This document shows positions 10,601 through 21,357 of a stretch of DNA of 32,113 bases, piece by piece. The notes beneath the pieces were generated by a model. The model was not told the origin of the DNA and ran no database searches. It saw only the letters and a program-made list of their open reading frames with translations. Location of the stretch: positions 1 through 32,113 of the forward strand of contig JBAMDO010000368.1 of assembly GCA_037074765.1 (NCBI GenBank). Reading direction: 5' to 3'. This DNA comes from Mansonella perstans. Taxonomy: Eukaryota; Nematoda; Chromadorea; Rhabditida; Onchocercidae. How positions within the stretch are numbered: the stretch's first letter is position 1; every line of letters starts with the position of its first letter. Both the position numbers and the translations under genes were made by a program.

Positions 10601-11862
10601 GAACCTTTACTAAGTACACCTGACGCAGGAAGCTCATATTATAAACGTTCCCGTCCACGACCATCTTCGCCTACTGCAGCAGCAATATCGAATACTTCTC
10701 GGCAATCGCAACGTCCGCCAAGTCCTGAAAATCATTCAGGATCCAGTTATTCAAGTAATGGTTTATATTGCTAGAGAGGAAATTATTCAAATATTTATGC
10801 ATTACTTAGGAAGTTAGCTTAATTTGCTGAGCAAGTCGACTTTACCTGTGTAATTGTTTGCTGAGTGTTTATCACATTATGCATTATTTCCTTGAAATGT
10901 TTTGTCTAGCATTTTTGCTCTTAGTAGTGTCAAAGCGGATACGAATTCAGCCTTGTTTTCTGGAATAATTTTGCATGTAATTTAAAAATTTCCTTGAAAA
11001 TAAAGCATATATAAGAAGATGGTGATTATCAAATCATTACCAAACAGCGCATGTTAATGTCATATAATTTCATTTTTTCCCCCACTAATTTGTGGTTTAT
11101 ACTAATAACCAGTAATATCTGAACACGGGATAGTTTTGTTGGATGATGTTCTTGGGTTTTTTTGGATGCACGAGCCTATTCGAATTGCAGTATCGATACT
11201 ATCATCTGAAAGAATGAGCAGAAAGCACCGATCACTAATGCAAATTTAATAGCATGCTTTTTTCGTGCGCGTGAAAAATTTAGATTTCACAGGGCGCTAT
11301 TATTATCGACGATATCTTTGTAAAATAACATCACATCAATCACCACTGAGACGTAAACGTGGAGAATGGAAGAGACGTTATTCTTGGATGTCACGAGTGA
11401 CTTATTCATCTTACAGCAACATAAGTTTAGCTAATGCTTCATCTATTCTTATTGTTTTTTTTTTTTTCTTTTTACATTTTTATGCCTTCAGCAGCTGAAT
11501 TTCCATATTTTGTTGTAATAATAATTTGTGCATGCTGTTTGGTTTTACTTTTTATCCTTCAATTTTTTTTGCTATGATCAAAAGTATTTTTGCAATCTAC
11601 AGAAAAGCAAAGTTATCAGTACCCTGCCATTTTACACCTTAGTATGAGATGAGGGAGGATAAGGAAGAAGGAGAAATAAGAAATACTGGATGTTAAAGTT
11701 TTCTTGTATCCTAGGTTTTTTTTTTATGTTTGTTTTTACTGCTTCCCAGAAGTGCAGTTTATCCACTGTGCTACAGATGGCTTAAAGCTCGTGTTTTCAG
11801 CTTTGCCACCGCCACCCTTACCACCACCAAATGAAGAACTTGAAGATGGCGAAGTTTTGTAA
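2756..11862 (+). CDS. cit-1: Cyclin T, regulatory subunit of P-TEFb (18 coding exons, 768 aa)
   Basis: Exons: 2756-2938, 3188-3267, 3549-3630, 3762-3884, 4153-4213, 4420-4485, 4890-4944, 5111-5201, 7794-7866, 8035-8205, 8361-8489, 8800-8937, 9126-9353, 9499-9640, 9775-10041, 10262-10424, 10562-10754, 11801-11862. They total 2307 nt and every junction is in phase. Residues 40-43 WIFT and EGMSPEE precede cyclin box 1 (about 62-176), which has MHRF at 100-103 and AGKSEECPRKL at 125-135. Cyclin box 2 (about 178-290) carries TNWGVRYT, ACVCIQMACLW and LTEEFSRIY. Then come a Q/P-rich stretch (about 300-325), RIDLSDYKLR (360-369, like the SLKEYR segment of vertebrate cyclin T), a Lys/Arg-rich region (about 435-490), Ser/Asn-rich sequence, and a PPPPLPPPP tail ending LEDGEVL. 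The length is close to vertebrate cyclin T (about 730 aa). By family, it binds CDK9 in the nucleus, and the complex phosphorylates Ser2 of the RNA polymerase II C-terminal domain and releases paused polymerase. No long His tract is visible. The ATG follows a TTTTCAG acceptor by 15 nt. Cyclin-box exons are firm; donor choice at exons 12 and 15 is less so. Confidence 0.93.
4214..4419 (+). other. Cyclin T intron 5, GC-AG type
   Basis: The donor reads G|GCAAGT, the usual context of a GC-AG intron, and the acceptor is ATGCAG. Joining 4213 to 4420 gives LQTIAFDLSVD, which matches the end of cyclin box 1 in other cyclin T proteins. The nearby GTTTTG would leave the wrong phase, so no GT donor substitutes here. 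The intron is 206 nt and interrupts codon phase 1. Confidence 0.85.
7242..7297. repeat. Perfect 15-bp inverted repeat with 26-nt AT-rich loop
   Basis: ATATATTTGTATGCT at 7242-7256 is the exact reverse complement of 7283-7297. The loop is itself alternating AT and TG sequence. It lies in cyclin T intron 8, so it would form a hairpin in the pre-mRNA. It may be a plain AT microsatellite by-product. Confidence 0.75.
7611..7640 (+). repeat. Run of 30 T residues in intron 8
   Basis: An uninterrupted T tract lies about 150 nt before exon 9. Read on the reverse strand it would be a poly(A) tail, but no retroposed sequence was recognised beside it and no target-site duplication was evident. Confidence 0.9.
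8938..9125 (+). other. Cyclin T intron 12, probable GC-AG type with competing GT donor
   Basis: After IIAN the sequence is G|GCAAGT, again the GC-AG context, and joining to 9126 keeps frame (EKQLNQSKPD). A GT donor (GTAAAG at 8896) is exactly 42 nt upstream and would keep the same frame while dropping 14 residues, so both forms could be made. The acceptor of the previous intron is a tandem CAGCAG at 8797-8802. Confidence 0.6.
10755..11800 (+). other. Cyclin T intron 17, 1.05 kb, with an open candidate exon
   Basis: It separates the Ser/Pro-rich exon 17 from the short terminal exon. If unspliced, translation would run on for six residues (SNGLYC) to a stop at 10772-10774. Between 11265 and 11498 the sequence is open for 78 codons and rich in Arg and Tyr codons. 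A TTTAG acceptor at 11283 and a GTAAAC donor at 11353 would bound a phase-neutral 69-nt cassette. Confidence 0.5.
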
Positions 11863-12136
11863 CGGTTCGTTTTTCCATTGTTTTGATAAGCTTAGGATTT
11901 AAAGATAGGTTATTTTTTTCACACTGAAGAAATTTTTTCGGATTTTGAATGTTGCCAAACTTTCAGCTTTGATAGATATTGCAAATTTTCATACTGTTTC
12001 TATGATAATCTGTTCGTTGACACGGCTGTTATTTAGTGTTTTGGTACACTTCATGTAAATTGCGTTAACTTTGATTGTAGTATATTAGATATTGTAGTTT
12101 TATAGATGTTTGGTTTGGAAGTATAATTTGAAAGGA

Positions 12137-12142
12137 AATAAA
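12137..12142 (+). terminator. Candidate cyclin T polyadenylation signal
   Basis: AATAAA lies 275 nt after the stop codon and is the first good hexamer downstream of the terminal exon. Other AATAAA hexamers occur further on, such as near 13068, as expected in AT-rich DNA, so the actual site is uncertain. Confidence 0.4.
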
Positions 12143-13515
12143 AGGAAATGCCACGTAACATATATCGGTTTTTACGACGAAAATGGATGTAGTAATATAT
12201 GCACTGAAAACAGTAAATATACATCACTGAGGAAAAAATGTGGTTTATATTCTTCATGACAAGGATCCCGGAAATAGATCTAGCTATCTAAATGATCAAA
12301 ATGTTTTTGCTCAATGTAAAGAAATAGCGCCTTCTGTATACCAAATTTTGCAAATGATGTTTTTGTAGTTTCTTATCAATGATCAAAATGCAGAAGAATA
12401 AAAATAATTAGGGTTCTGATTTTAAAAATTTTGCCATGCATATTTAGGGTATATGTTCGTGAGGACATTTCCATATGATTTTCGAAATCTCTTTGTAATC
12501 GTGGGGGATCGAAAGTTTTTTGTTTTAACAGGTTGAATCTGGATGAGATTTAAAAAAATTATAGTAATACGTCAGCGTTATAATTTCTGAGTAACGGGAT
12601 GTCTTGATCTTTGATGTCAGCTAATTGAATTGTTTTTTTAGAATATTGACAATCTGTATTAAATTTATTATCGATCTCAAGCAGAGACCATTTTTAAGCA
12701 TGGAACTGGTTGTCATTTTAAATTGATTTCATTTTATTCTTTTGTTGTTTATGTCTATTACTATTACTATGTGACTACGCGAACTATTAATCATTATTAC
12801 TTTTATGTTGTGTTCGGGTTTCTTTTCTCATTTTCATTTCAAATCGTTATCATTTCATATTTTTATTTCGTATGTTGTACGCAAATCATAATATTTTTTT
12901 GCAATGTAGGTGAATTGACCAATTTGTTTTTCTCAACAAATGTTTTTCTCAGTATTGTTTTTTTGTTTTTTTCTTTTCCATAATCATAATTACGGATAGT
13001 AGATGATGGGAAGATTTTCAGTTTTCTAGAAATTTTATAACACTGCTCTATTGATTGTTTTTTTCTCTTAATAAAATGTTCTTTTTGCTGGACGCTAGTA
13101 TCATTGTTTTTCCTTTTTGTTTTTCCCGTAAATTACAATAATCCGACAGGATATAAAAACTTCAATTATGAAATAAAGTTTTTCTTGATTGTTTCTGAGC
13201 TGTATGATTTTTGAGCAGTCATTTCTCAATTTGCTTTTCCCGCAAATTTAAATGAAAGTTAAAGCGAGTCGGTTTTTTTTTTTTGAATTTTTTTTTTACA
13301 AGATAAGTAGACTCAAATTTCTTGGAAATCTAGGTGAGTATATTGATACTGATATGGTATTGTGAAATAGGTTTGAATTGATAAAATAAAGATGAAAAGC
13401 AATAGAACATGGAAAAAAAGATTAATTATACTCCAAATTATAATTATTATTATATAGATATAATAAATCCGGTCTGACGAATTCGGTTATATTTAGTCTT
13501 TTACTGTCATATTCC

Positions 13516-13557
13516 AAATATATCAGTAAATGATCTAAATATATCAATAAATGAAAC
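13516..13557. repeat. 21-bp tandem duplication
   Basis: Two adjacent copies beginning AAATATATCA (13516-13536 and 13537-13557) differ at only a few positions. No coding role is apparent. Confidence 0.75.
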
Positions 13558-14345
13558 TACTGATATATATAATCGACGCTTGGGCAGAGAGTTGTGTTAA
13601 ATTTCAATGTATGTAATTGTTACCGTAATACTTGCCATAGAATTAGCTTTAGAATTTACACTTAATATATCCCGTTTAAAATTATTGCTTTTTTTCGTTG
13701 CTGTCATAAATTGTATCAATGAATTTGTTGCACTATTTTTGTATGGCTATTTAGAAAAAATACATTTATAATTCCTATTTCTATAAATTGCCATATAAAT
13801 AGTATATCATAAAGGAGAAGATAATATTGAAGCTGATGTCGAAGCAACAATGATAGATGCTGATGATCCAAAGAAATATCAATGATAATAGACATGCAAA
13901 GAGAAGCAAAAGTCCATTTTTCCTTTTTTGATACGGAATTTGTTTAATTGAAAATTTCATGAATAAATAATAAATGGTACGTTGAGAATTGAACAAATTA
14001 TTAAGAAGTAGTTATAATACTAGTGACTGACAGGCGCAGTTTTGGATTATCTGTGAAATATCAATCGATAAAGAATTTTCGAATTACGGTGTTTTCAAAG
14101 CAGTAACTAATTTCATTGAAATTGTGCAAGCATATGATAACTTTATAATGTTTACTACATCTGACGAAAATTTCCCACTCACAGTTTCACTAATTTCAAA
14201 TATAACAGTAAAAAACATGATGCTATAACTATATTGCCATTTCTATAACTATAGTACTATAAATTACTTTTTCCGTCCTGCAAATTTGTGGGACAACAGA
14301 TCGATACAATGAAGAAATTTTAATGATGCATTACTGTTTTATCTT

Positions 14346-14458
14346 GCCTATACCACGTTGAAAGCACGACATCTCGTCCGACCGGTCAAGTTAAGCAACG
14401 TTGGGCCTGGTTAATACTTGGATCGGAAATCTGCATGGATTTAAATATATGCCGCAAA
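14346..14458 (+). pseudogene. Decayed 5S rRNA gene copy
   Basis: The stretch TACCACGTTGAAAGCACGAC, then ATCTCGTCCGACC, TCAAGTTAAGCAACGTTG and ACTTGGATCGGA are hallmark blocks of metazoan 5S rRNA in the right order and spacing. The 5' stem is shortened by about six bases (GCCTA joined directly to TACCACG). The 3' third, where the C-box and closing stem should lie, is replaced by AAATCTGCATGG and AT-rich sequence. No T-run terminator follows directly. It is therefore a relic, probably without Pol III activity. No SL RNA gene was found beside it, although 5S and SL1 genes are linked in many nematodes. Confidence 0.85.
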
Positions 14459-16729
14459 TAGAATTAAAAGTTACTTATAATTTAATCAAGATATAACGTG
14501 ATAATTTTCCAGTGATAACTTCACAAATTATGTTTTTAATTAGGAAATATGCTATTTGCTGGGCAGAATGTTAATTGAAAAATAAAATTGTTCTAGCAAA
14601 GATGAACAGTTTTTTTTAGTGCGACAGAAGAACGGGACCGAATTAATGATTTAAGGAAGTGTCAATTTATTTCCAATATATATTCAAATTCATGCAGTCC
14701 TCAAGCATTTACTTTGTTCACTTTTTTGGGATTTTTTTGTACACAAATTACATTCGAGACTACATTGAAGGGATAGATTTTTAGATGGCTTGGGATAAAA
14801 CATATCAAATCGTCACAAACTACATTGACTTTTCCCAAACTCGATCCTTATTTGCCACTATATGCCTCTGTAAGTCTTAGTATTATAGTCAATGCAAAAT
14901 GCTCCTAAATAATTAAATATTAAGTTACCGCCTGTCATTAAAGTTGTTATTCTACCTTATTTATTTCTACCATATTAAATCAACTGGATACATATCCTTT
15001 ATTTAATTTTGTTCACAAAGCAAAGTTTTAATGGAATGATTAATGATTAATGAGCTTAGCGAGCCGTACCAAAACGGATTGTGATTGTGATACCAAAAAA
15101 GGACTATGCGAGAAAGGGAAATTAAGGGACTTCTGTTGAAAAAGAACTATTGAGAGAGTACGGTCTTTCCATTTTTTTTTAAATTTTGACTTCGTATTGT
15201 AACTAAAGATAACCACACTTCTATTAGTAGGAATACAAATACAGTTATAGATGGGCGGAAAGTGGGAAATTTTAAGTGTTGAATAAGAAATTGAATTGAA
15301 TATGAAATTGAAGCTGCAAATGTAAAAATGTCGATCGTCGAAGCTTGTAAAAGATTGAATGTGATAAACGAATCTTTTATTAACCTAATGCGAGGCGTAA
15401 TTTACAACAGCGTAATACATTACATACAAAAAATTCTTAGACAAAAGAATTGAAAATTAGAAGTAATCTTCTTTATTTTCTTATCTTCCTTATTTTCTTA
15501 TACATGATTAAGCTGCAATGAAGAAGTGCAAACGTAGTAGAGATGTAAATAAATTTATTCAGGAAGAATGATATGTTCATGTTTCATTCGATAGCCTGCT
15601 CCTTATTGAATTTTTTTCTTTTTTTTTGCTGCTTTTATACTTTATTTATTACATTACGCACCACAATAATCACTTTTAATACTTCCGGAAATTCCGGTTA
15701 AGCAAAAAAGAAAATCCTTCTGCAGTAAAACTTGCACAACAAAGAGGTTAAGCTATTTTGTGATTTTTTTTATTGCTTTTAGCTATCATTGAAAAAAAAT
15801 TTAGATGTAGTAGTTATTAAAAGATTTTGAAAAATTGAAAAAAATGTTGCGATGCAATACTATAAAGCTTGCAATTTCAAGAAATAGTAATTTAAAAAAC
15901 TTTTTTATCATAAGTTAACGCAATTTGAAGTGAGAAAAAAAGTAAAGAGAAATATAGTTGCAAAAAAATGATTTTTTCGAAATACGATCATGTCACAAAC
16001 ATTTTCAATCCATTCTTATCAAGCTAATTTGTTAATTTAGATTCCGCTAAATTTTTACTCCAAAAACCTTTATGCAAATTAATCATATAAGAAAAAAAAC
16101 TGAAACGGTAAGTTGAAAAGACCAGTTATTCACCACAAATAATCATTTCTTACTTTTTAATTCATGATAATCAGTCATACATTCATTACCATTTTTCTGG
16201 CTCTTAATTAGTATAACTGTGCGAAAAATTAAGAAATTATTTTTTTATTCACCGAACGTAGATAAGATAGAACGACTTTTCAACGATTTTCAATTTTCAA
16301 CGTTTGAATACGCTACCGCTAACGTACGTTTTATTTAATTGTTTTATAAATATTATTAATATGATTTTGTTTCATGCGAACAAATATGAACTATAAAAAA
16401 ATAAAAATATTGAACATGAAATATGAAATACAGATAAGGAATATAAAAGATAAAGCAATTTAGTAAAATTAAAACTATTTCGTCGAGACTAATCTAGAAT
16501 TTTTAATTATTTAATTAATTTCATAACAAAATCGCTTATTTTCCTAAGTCATTTCATAATATTTTATATCCATTTCTAAAATAGTTTTCATTTTTTAAAT
16601 ATTCTACCTCTTAATTAGTATAGTAATAAGTTACTGCAAGTGATAAGTAATTAATTATTTACATTGGAATTTTGCTTAATTGTACGAATATTCATTAATA
16701 TGAATTGGATTATTTTGCTGCGAATGTCA

Positions 16730-16741
16730 TCGTATTTGCAG
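16730..16741 (+). promoter_or_regulatory. Probable trans-splice acceptor of the PDZ gene
   Basis: CGTATTTGCAG ends 45 nt before the ATG at 16787. The ATG at 16771 in another frame meets a stop after seven codons, so the start at 16787 is preferred. As with cyclin T, a cis-spliced 5' UTR intron is the alternative. Confidence 0.45.
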
Positions 16742-16786
16742 TTCTTAGTTTTAACAAAAAAAAGTTGTAAATGTGCGAAGTGAAAA

Positions 16787-19655
16787 ATGCTTGAGGGAAG
16801 TGAAGAGGAAGAAGTTTTTGAAGATGATACATCAGCTTTGATACCACCAACATATCGGATTACTGTACAAATTGATTATGAAGAGGGAGAACCGGTGCGA
16901 AAATCCACACATTTCATTTTAACAAATTATATTTAATCGATATTCCGTTTAATTTTCAAAATAATTATAAAATTTTTTGTTTGAAAATTTCTTTCTATCT
17001 CTTTGCTTTTTTTATCATTTGTTTATCACTGTAACTAAATAATAACAATAATAATAATAATAATAATAATAATAATCATTGTAATTATTGTTATTAAATC
17101 TGAATTTGAATCGTTTCATTACTGCATATGAATTTCAATCGTTTTATTATTATATATAAATTTAAATCGTTTTTCTTAAAAAAAAAAAGTGTTGCGTGTT
17201 TGGAATCAGTAATGTTATATTAGTCGTATGAGAAAAAAATGCTCCTACTAATATTTAATTTAAAAAATTAAATATGGCTATTATTAACTAAAAAGTAATA
17301 AAATACTTTCATTTGTCCTTTTCGTCTTTTTTTTTGTAGTTTGGAATTGAATTTGGTAAGAATTTAACAATATTAGATGTGAAGAAACAAATGCGAGCTG
17401 ACGGAGTACTGTATCCCGGTGATGTAATTATTTCCATAAATGATGTCGTTGTTGAAGATCAGGTTCAATTTTACGATGTAAGTAAAACTTATCAATGTAA
17501 TATCTATAAATAAATTCATAGAATAGATCCACTGAGAAAAAAGATGAGACTCTAGAAAAAAAACTTTTTAAAATATTCAACATAATTTTGAATTAATAAA
17601 AAGTGATGACAAAATCGCAGTTTATTCGTTCCCATTAATGCAGAAGTGAATTTCTTCTAATTAATAAATTTTATCGTAATTATCAAATTTAATTCTTGCA
17701 ATAATTATCATAAACATAAAGTATTAATAGATAAATAGTTATGAATTGAAAAAAATGGTTGAAATATTGAAAAAAAATTGCTAAAATTTATCAATATAAT
17801 GAACTGATAGAAATTGATAACTATTATCATCCGATTATTCGTTTTTACTCTTAAAAAAGCAATTTTTTTAAATAATAATTTTTTTGTAGAATTTCAAAAA
17901 AGTTTTGTGAAAATTTTTTTCAAATTTAAAATTGTAATCGAATTGAATTTTACAACACTTTTTTTTTTTGCAGTTAATAAAACGTTTATTTCCAACGGTA
18001 AAAATAGAAGTGGAACGAAAATTGTGGAAAACACCATTAACTGATGTGAGAGCTCGACAAATTGGCCTTGTTGCAAAGAGGCATTATCAATACTTTATTG
18101 CTTATTTGCATCGTATCGACGGAATGAGGCTTGGCTTAACTGTTAGGGTGATTTATATTATTCTATTTGCTATGACAATTGTCACTTATTCTAGAAAATT
18201 AGACATTGAATTCATTTGCCTAATTTAATTAATTAATAATTGAAGTATTGCATTTTTCTTTGCTGTTTTTGCCCTCTGTTTTTTTTTTGTCTTCATGTTT
18301 TGGTAGGAATACCAAAAATGGAAGTGGTAAAAAATATCAAATGTATTTATTATTGGTTAAAAAGTATTCCTGAAATTATGGTAAATTGCAGCAAATAAAT
18401 GACCAGGTTGTTGTAACAAAGTGTATAGATGGTAGCATTGTAAGTAAATGTTATCAGGAAGGTGATCATATCCTCGACGTTGACGGTGTTCGGGTAGTTT
18501 GCTACTTTTTGAATTCTTTGCTAAGTTTGAAGCTACCATCTATAAAATTGAATTTAAAAAAAAAAAAAAAAAACTGTTTGTAATCAAAACTGTAAAACCA
18601 AACTGTCATCTTATTTCGTCACTTCTGTCATTCAATCATTGATTATCATTGAAATCAGGTGTATTCAAAGGCAGATGCAAAAGAACGGATAATTGCCGGT
18701 TTAAGGAGTACATCTTGCGTCTCTACTGTTGTTGAAAGAAGGGAACCTGAAAGTTCAACTTCCGTGTATACTATTTTTAATTATAGAATAAAATTAAAAA
18801 TGCAATTTTATAATTCAATCAATTTTTTTCCGTTAATTTCTCCACAGTTTAACATTTTTTCCTTTTTTTTTGTCAAAAAATTATTGAATTTAATATTTTT
18901 GTCAAAATTTAATTTAATATATGCAGTAGTAATCGAGTGTTATTATTGATTGGTGATCGAAATCCAAAAATGCCACCAGATGCGATAAAAATAGGACAAC
19001 GTGAAGCGGCAAGAATACGTGCATGCACTGGAAAACAATTTCCGTTAAAAAGTATATTACGTACGTCATCCTACAAATCACCCACTACATTACAAGTAAG
19101 GACCACTGAGCTTTTTTTCGGGCTAAAAATTGAATAAAATAAAAAGTGCAAAAATAAGCTTAGAGTAAATTAAAGTTTTCGGTTTGCATCTTTAAAAAAC
19201 AAAAATGTCAATATCGTTCTTTGCGAATTTCGTAATCTTCGGATATTTCTTATTCGAATCTAACTGTTTCTTTAAAAACAATAATACTCTTTTAATAAAA
19301 TAAAAATTACGAGTGATAATTGGTGATAATATTAGTGTCACATTAATGGAAAAGATTGGTTTTTTTCTTATCAACTAATCAATGTCATTATTGCAATATT
19401 CGAAATTCACTAAAATAGTTCAATTAAGAAATAAAATTTTACTAATAGATTAATTTTTAGCAAAATTAAACTTAAAAAGTAATTAGTTTATTGCTAATTT
19501 TTTTCTAGTTTGATATGAAACCGCTGGTGATGTCGGTAGCAAGTGATATAAAAGAACCAAGTCGTTTGATGCACGTGAGAAGAAAAGATTCTAGTCGAGG
19601 AGGATTTCTGAATTTTTTATTCGGAAAACGAAGCAATGTTGGAAATAAACGATGA
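16787..19655 (+). CDS. Protein with two PDZ-like domains (7 exons, 314 aa)
   Basis: Exons: 16787-16894, 17340-17477, 17974-18147, 18392-18493, 18659-18765, 18927-19095, 19509-19655. They total 945 nt with consistent phase. The N-terminus is acidic (EGSEEEEVFEDD). PDZ 1 spans about residues 24-98, with FGIEF (37-41) in place of the usual GLGF carboxylate-binding loop and GDVIISIND at 63-71. PDZ 2 spans about 120-205, with LGLTV (135-139) as the loop and GDHILDVDGVRV at 164-175. After PDZ 2 come SNRVLLLIGDRNPKMPP, a basic region and an Arg/Lys-rich C-terminus (RRKDSSRGGFLNFLFGKR, then a short tail). There is no signal peptide or membrane segment, so it is likely a cytoplasmic scaffold that binds C-terminal tails of partner proteins. 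I do not recognise a named orthologue; it may belong to a nematode-specific PDZ family. Weakest points are the exon 1 donor (GTGCGA) and the exon 5 donor, where GTATAC at 18766 is chosen for phase. Confidence 0.85.
17040..17078. repeat. (AAT)n microsatellite in PDZ gene intron 1
   Basis: About twelve AAT/ATA triplets with one AAC interruption, between exons 1 and 2 of the PDZ gene. Confidence 0.85.
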
Positions 19656-21086
19656 GATATCCAGTAATTAACGATGTTTTTCTTATAATGTGAAAGCTTA
19701 AACAAAATTATATGCATATTTTTTAATTTTATAAATGAAACATACAATTTTAAGATGATAAATTACTTATATCAGACATGAATTCTTTCAATTTATTGCA
19801 CTAATGGAAAGATCGCGAAACAATCGCTTTAAGACTATTCCAGAAAAAAAATTATTTTTAAAAGTTTTCCACATAATGTAGGATTATTATGTTTGTGATT
19901 TAAAATATGAGAAACTTTTTTCTTGGGAACAAAGCCTTAAACTTCATCAGATTTTCGAATTTACTGATTGTATATATTTTTCTCTCCGAGCTTAAGAAAC
20001 TTTATTTTTACTTGAATTAGTTAAAATCAAACATGTGGCAGTTATAACACATATTTTATCGATCAGTTTCATCGTTATCAGTCTGTTTCTGCATTTGCTC
20101 ACATCGACACAAATCATTGATTTCATTTTAATACTTTGTTACATCACTGCCACCATTATTTTAGTTGCAGACGGCTTAAAACTCAAAGTGGAAATTGGAA
20201 TTTAAAATTTAGACAACAAAAGAATGCATTGTTTACGTAAATAGAAATTGATGAAGAATAAGGATTAAATGTCAATGATTTTCCAAATTATACATTATTG
20301 AATAACTCTGTCTTTACTGAGTAATACATATTACTGCAGAAATTCTGAGTTAATTTTCTTCCAATGAATTTTGACATGTAATAATCAATCCAGTTCTGTC
20401 TCTTATGATTGATTTTTTCAGTAACACATCCTTTGATAATTAAGGTTCAGATCAAAAATTAATATAGGCAACATCAATAGTGATCTTATAATAGTCTCCT
20501 TAAATTTTTATTCATATGATATTTATATACAACTATAATAAATAACAAGTTGCAGTAAAACGAACTGCAATAATATTTTAAATAAATAACATGGAATCAG
20601 AACTGAAAAATATACGGTAATGATGGTGAAAATCAGTTTTTTCTTGCTATTTTCAGGCAAAAGAGTTGTTGAGTTGCGCAGGTAGCTACAATTCTTTTTC
20701 AGGACGATGTGACTAAAAATCTTGACTTAAAAGAAAAAAATCAACCATATGTTATACAAGTAATCCGATTATTATACAGAAAAATTAGTTGAAAAAGAAA
20801 TCAAATAAAAACTGTAATAATACGCAAATCATTCAGCACCAATAGTGGATTAAAGAGCAAAGGCAGAATTCTTCAACGATGTAAGCTTTAAGCTGCTTAT
20901 GAAGATCAAAGTGTATTCATTAACTTTCGATTTACAGATAGGAAAGTGTGAATGTAAGAAAAAGATATGAAATGTATCCAGCACAGATAAGAACTTTTGA
21001 ACCTTTGGTCGTGTATTCTCAACTAATGTAAAATAAAAAGCTGCCATTGAAGCATTTCCGTTATTTTTAATATTTTGCTCACCATT
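19656..21086. other. Intergenic region downstream of the PDZ gene
   Basis: It probably contains the PDZ gene 3' UTR in the first hundred bases. The rest is AT-rich. Open frames on both strands here are short and show no domain, signal or compositional support, and I see no RNA gene or ordered repeat. Confidence 0.5.
19734..19739 (+). terminator. Candidate polyadenylation signal of the PDZ gene
   Basis: AATGAA, a variant hexamer used in nematodes, lies 78 nt after the stop. No AATAAA occurs closer. The assignment is weak. Confidence 0.25.
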
Positions 21087-21320
21087 ATGTCCATGAAACA
21101 AATAATTTTGTTCGAATTTTTGCTTTGTATCATTTCGGCTCAGAATGAAACTTCTCCACTAGGTCAACTGGACGATTTCCCAGATAATTTTAACATCCTC
21201 ATGTATTGCGATTCGAAGTATGATGAAAGTGTACAAAATGACGTTTTGCTCGATCTCTTAAATTTCACTAATTTCGCTCAATTGTGTGAAATTGAGAATA
21301 CAAGCAATGAGCAGCCGTGA
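21087..21320 (+). CDS. Possible small secreted acidic protein (77 aa), single open frame
   Basis: I do not recognise a family. The frame starts MSMKQ (a second ATG is at 21093) and has a hydrophobic core IILFEFLLCIISA at about residues 6-18, which reads as a signal peptide with likely cleavage near residue 19. The mature part is acidic and has two Cys (41 and 67) that could form one disulfide, and three N-glycosylation sequons (N20-E-T, N59-F-T, N71-T-S). Three sequons plus a signal-like start in 77 residues argue against a random frame, but no splice sites, promoter or poly(A) signal support it. The stop codon lies inside a two-part hairpin (21304-21357). It could be a small gene, a first exon or a chance frame. 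Confidence 0.4.
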   Translation: MSMKQIILFEFLLCIISAQNETSPLGQLDDFPDNFNILMYCDSKYDESVQNDVLLDLLNFTNFAQLCEIENTSNEQP

Positions 21321-21357
21321 AAAAAAACCAATTTCATCACGGCGGAAAATTCATTGC
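21304..21357. repeat. Two-tier hairpin spanning the stop of the small ORF
   Basis: Outer arms GCAATGA (21304-21310) and TCATTGC (21351-21357) are exact reverse complements. Inner arms GCCGTGA (21314-21320) and TCACGGC (21337-21343) are as well. The inner left arm ends on the TGA stop. Symmetry at two levels is unusual for the local AT-rich background. Confidence 0.6.

Larger units (their letters stand above)
11863..16740. other. Intergenic region between cyclin T and the PDZ gene
   Basis: It is AT-rich and probably includes the cyclin T 3' UTR. Identified contents are the candidate poly(A) signal, a 21-bp tandem duplication (13516-13557), a decayed 5S rRNA copy (14346-14458), and a short ACGTAGATAAG element (16255-16272) that recurs at 26642. 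The open frame at 12723-12983 is Phe/Tyr-rich low-complexity T tract and not a credible gene. I see nothing else that can be named. Confidence 0.6.

Noticed and set aside
12723..12983. 86-codon forward frame
   Set aside because: Phe/Tyr-rich translation of T-rich DNA with no start context or domain.
20850..21101. 83-codon reverse frame
   Set aside because: No domain, no splice or composition support; it overlaps the start of a better forward candidate.
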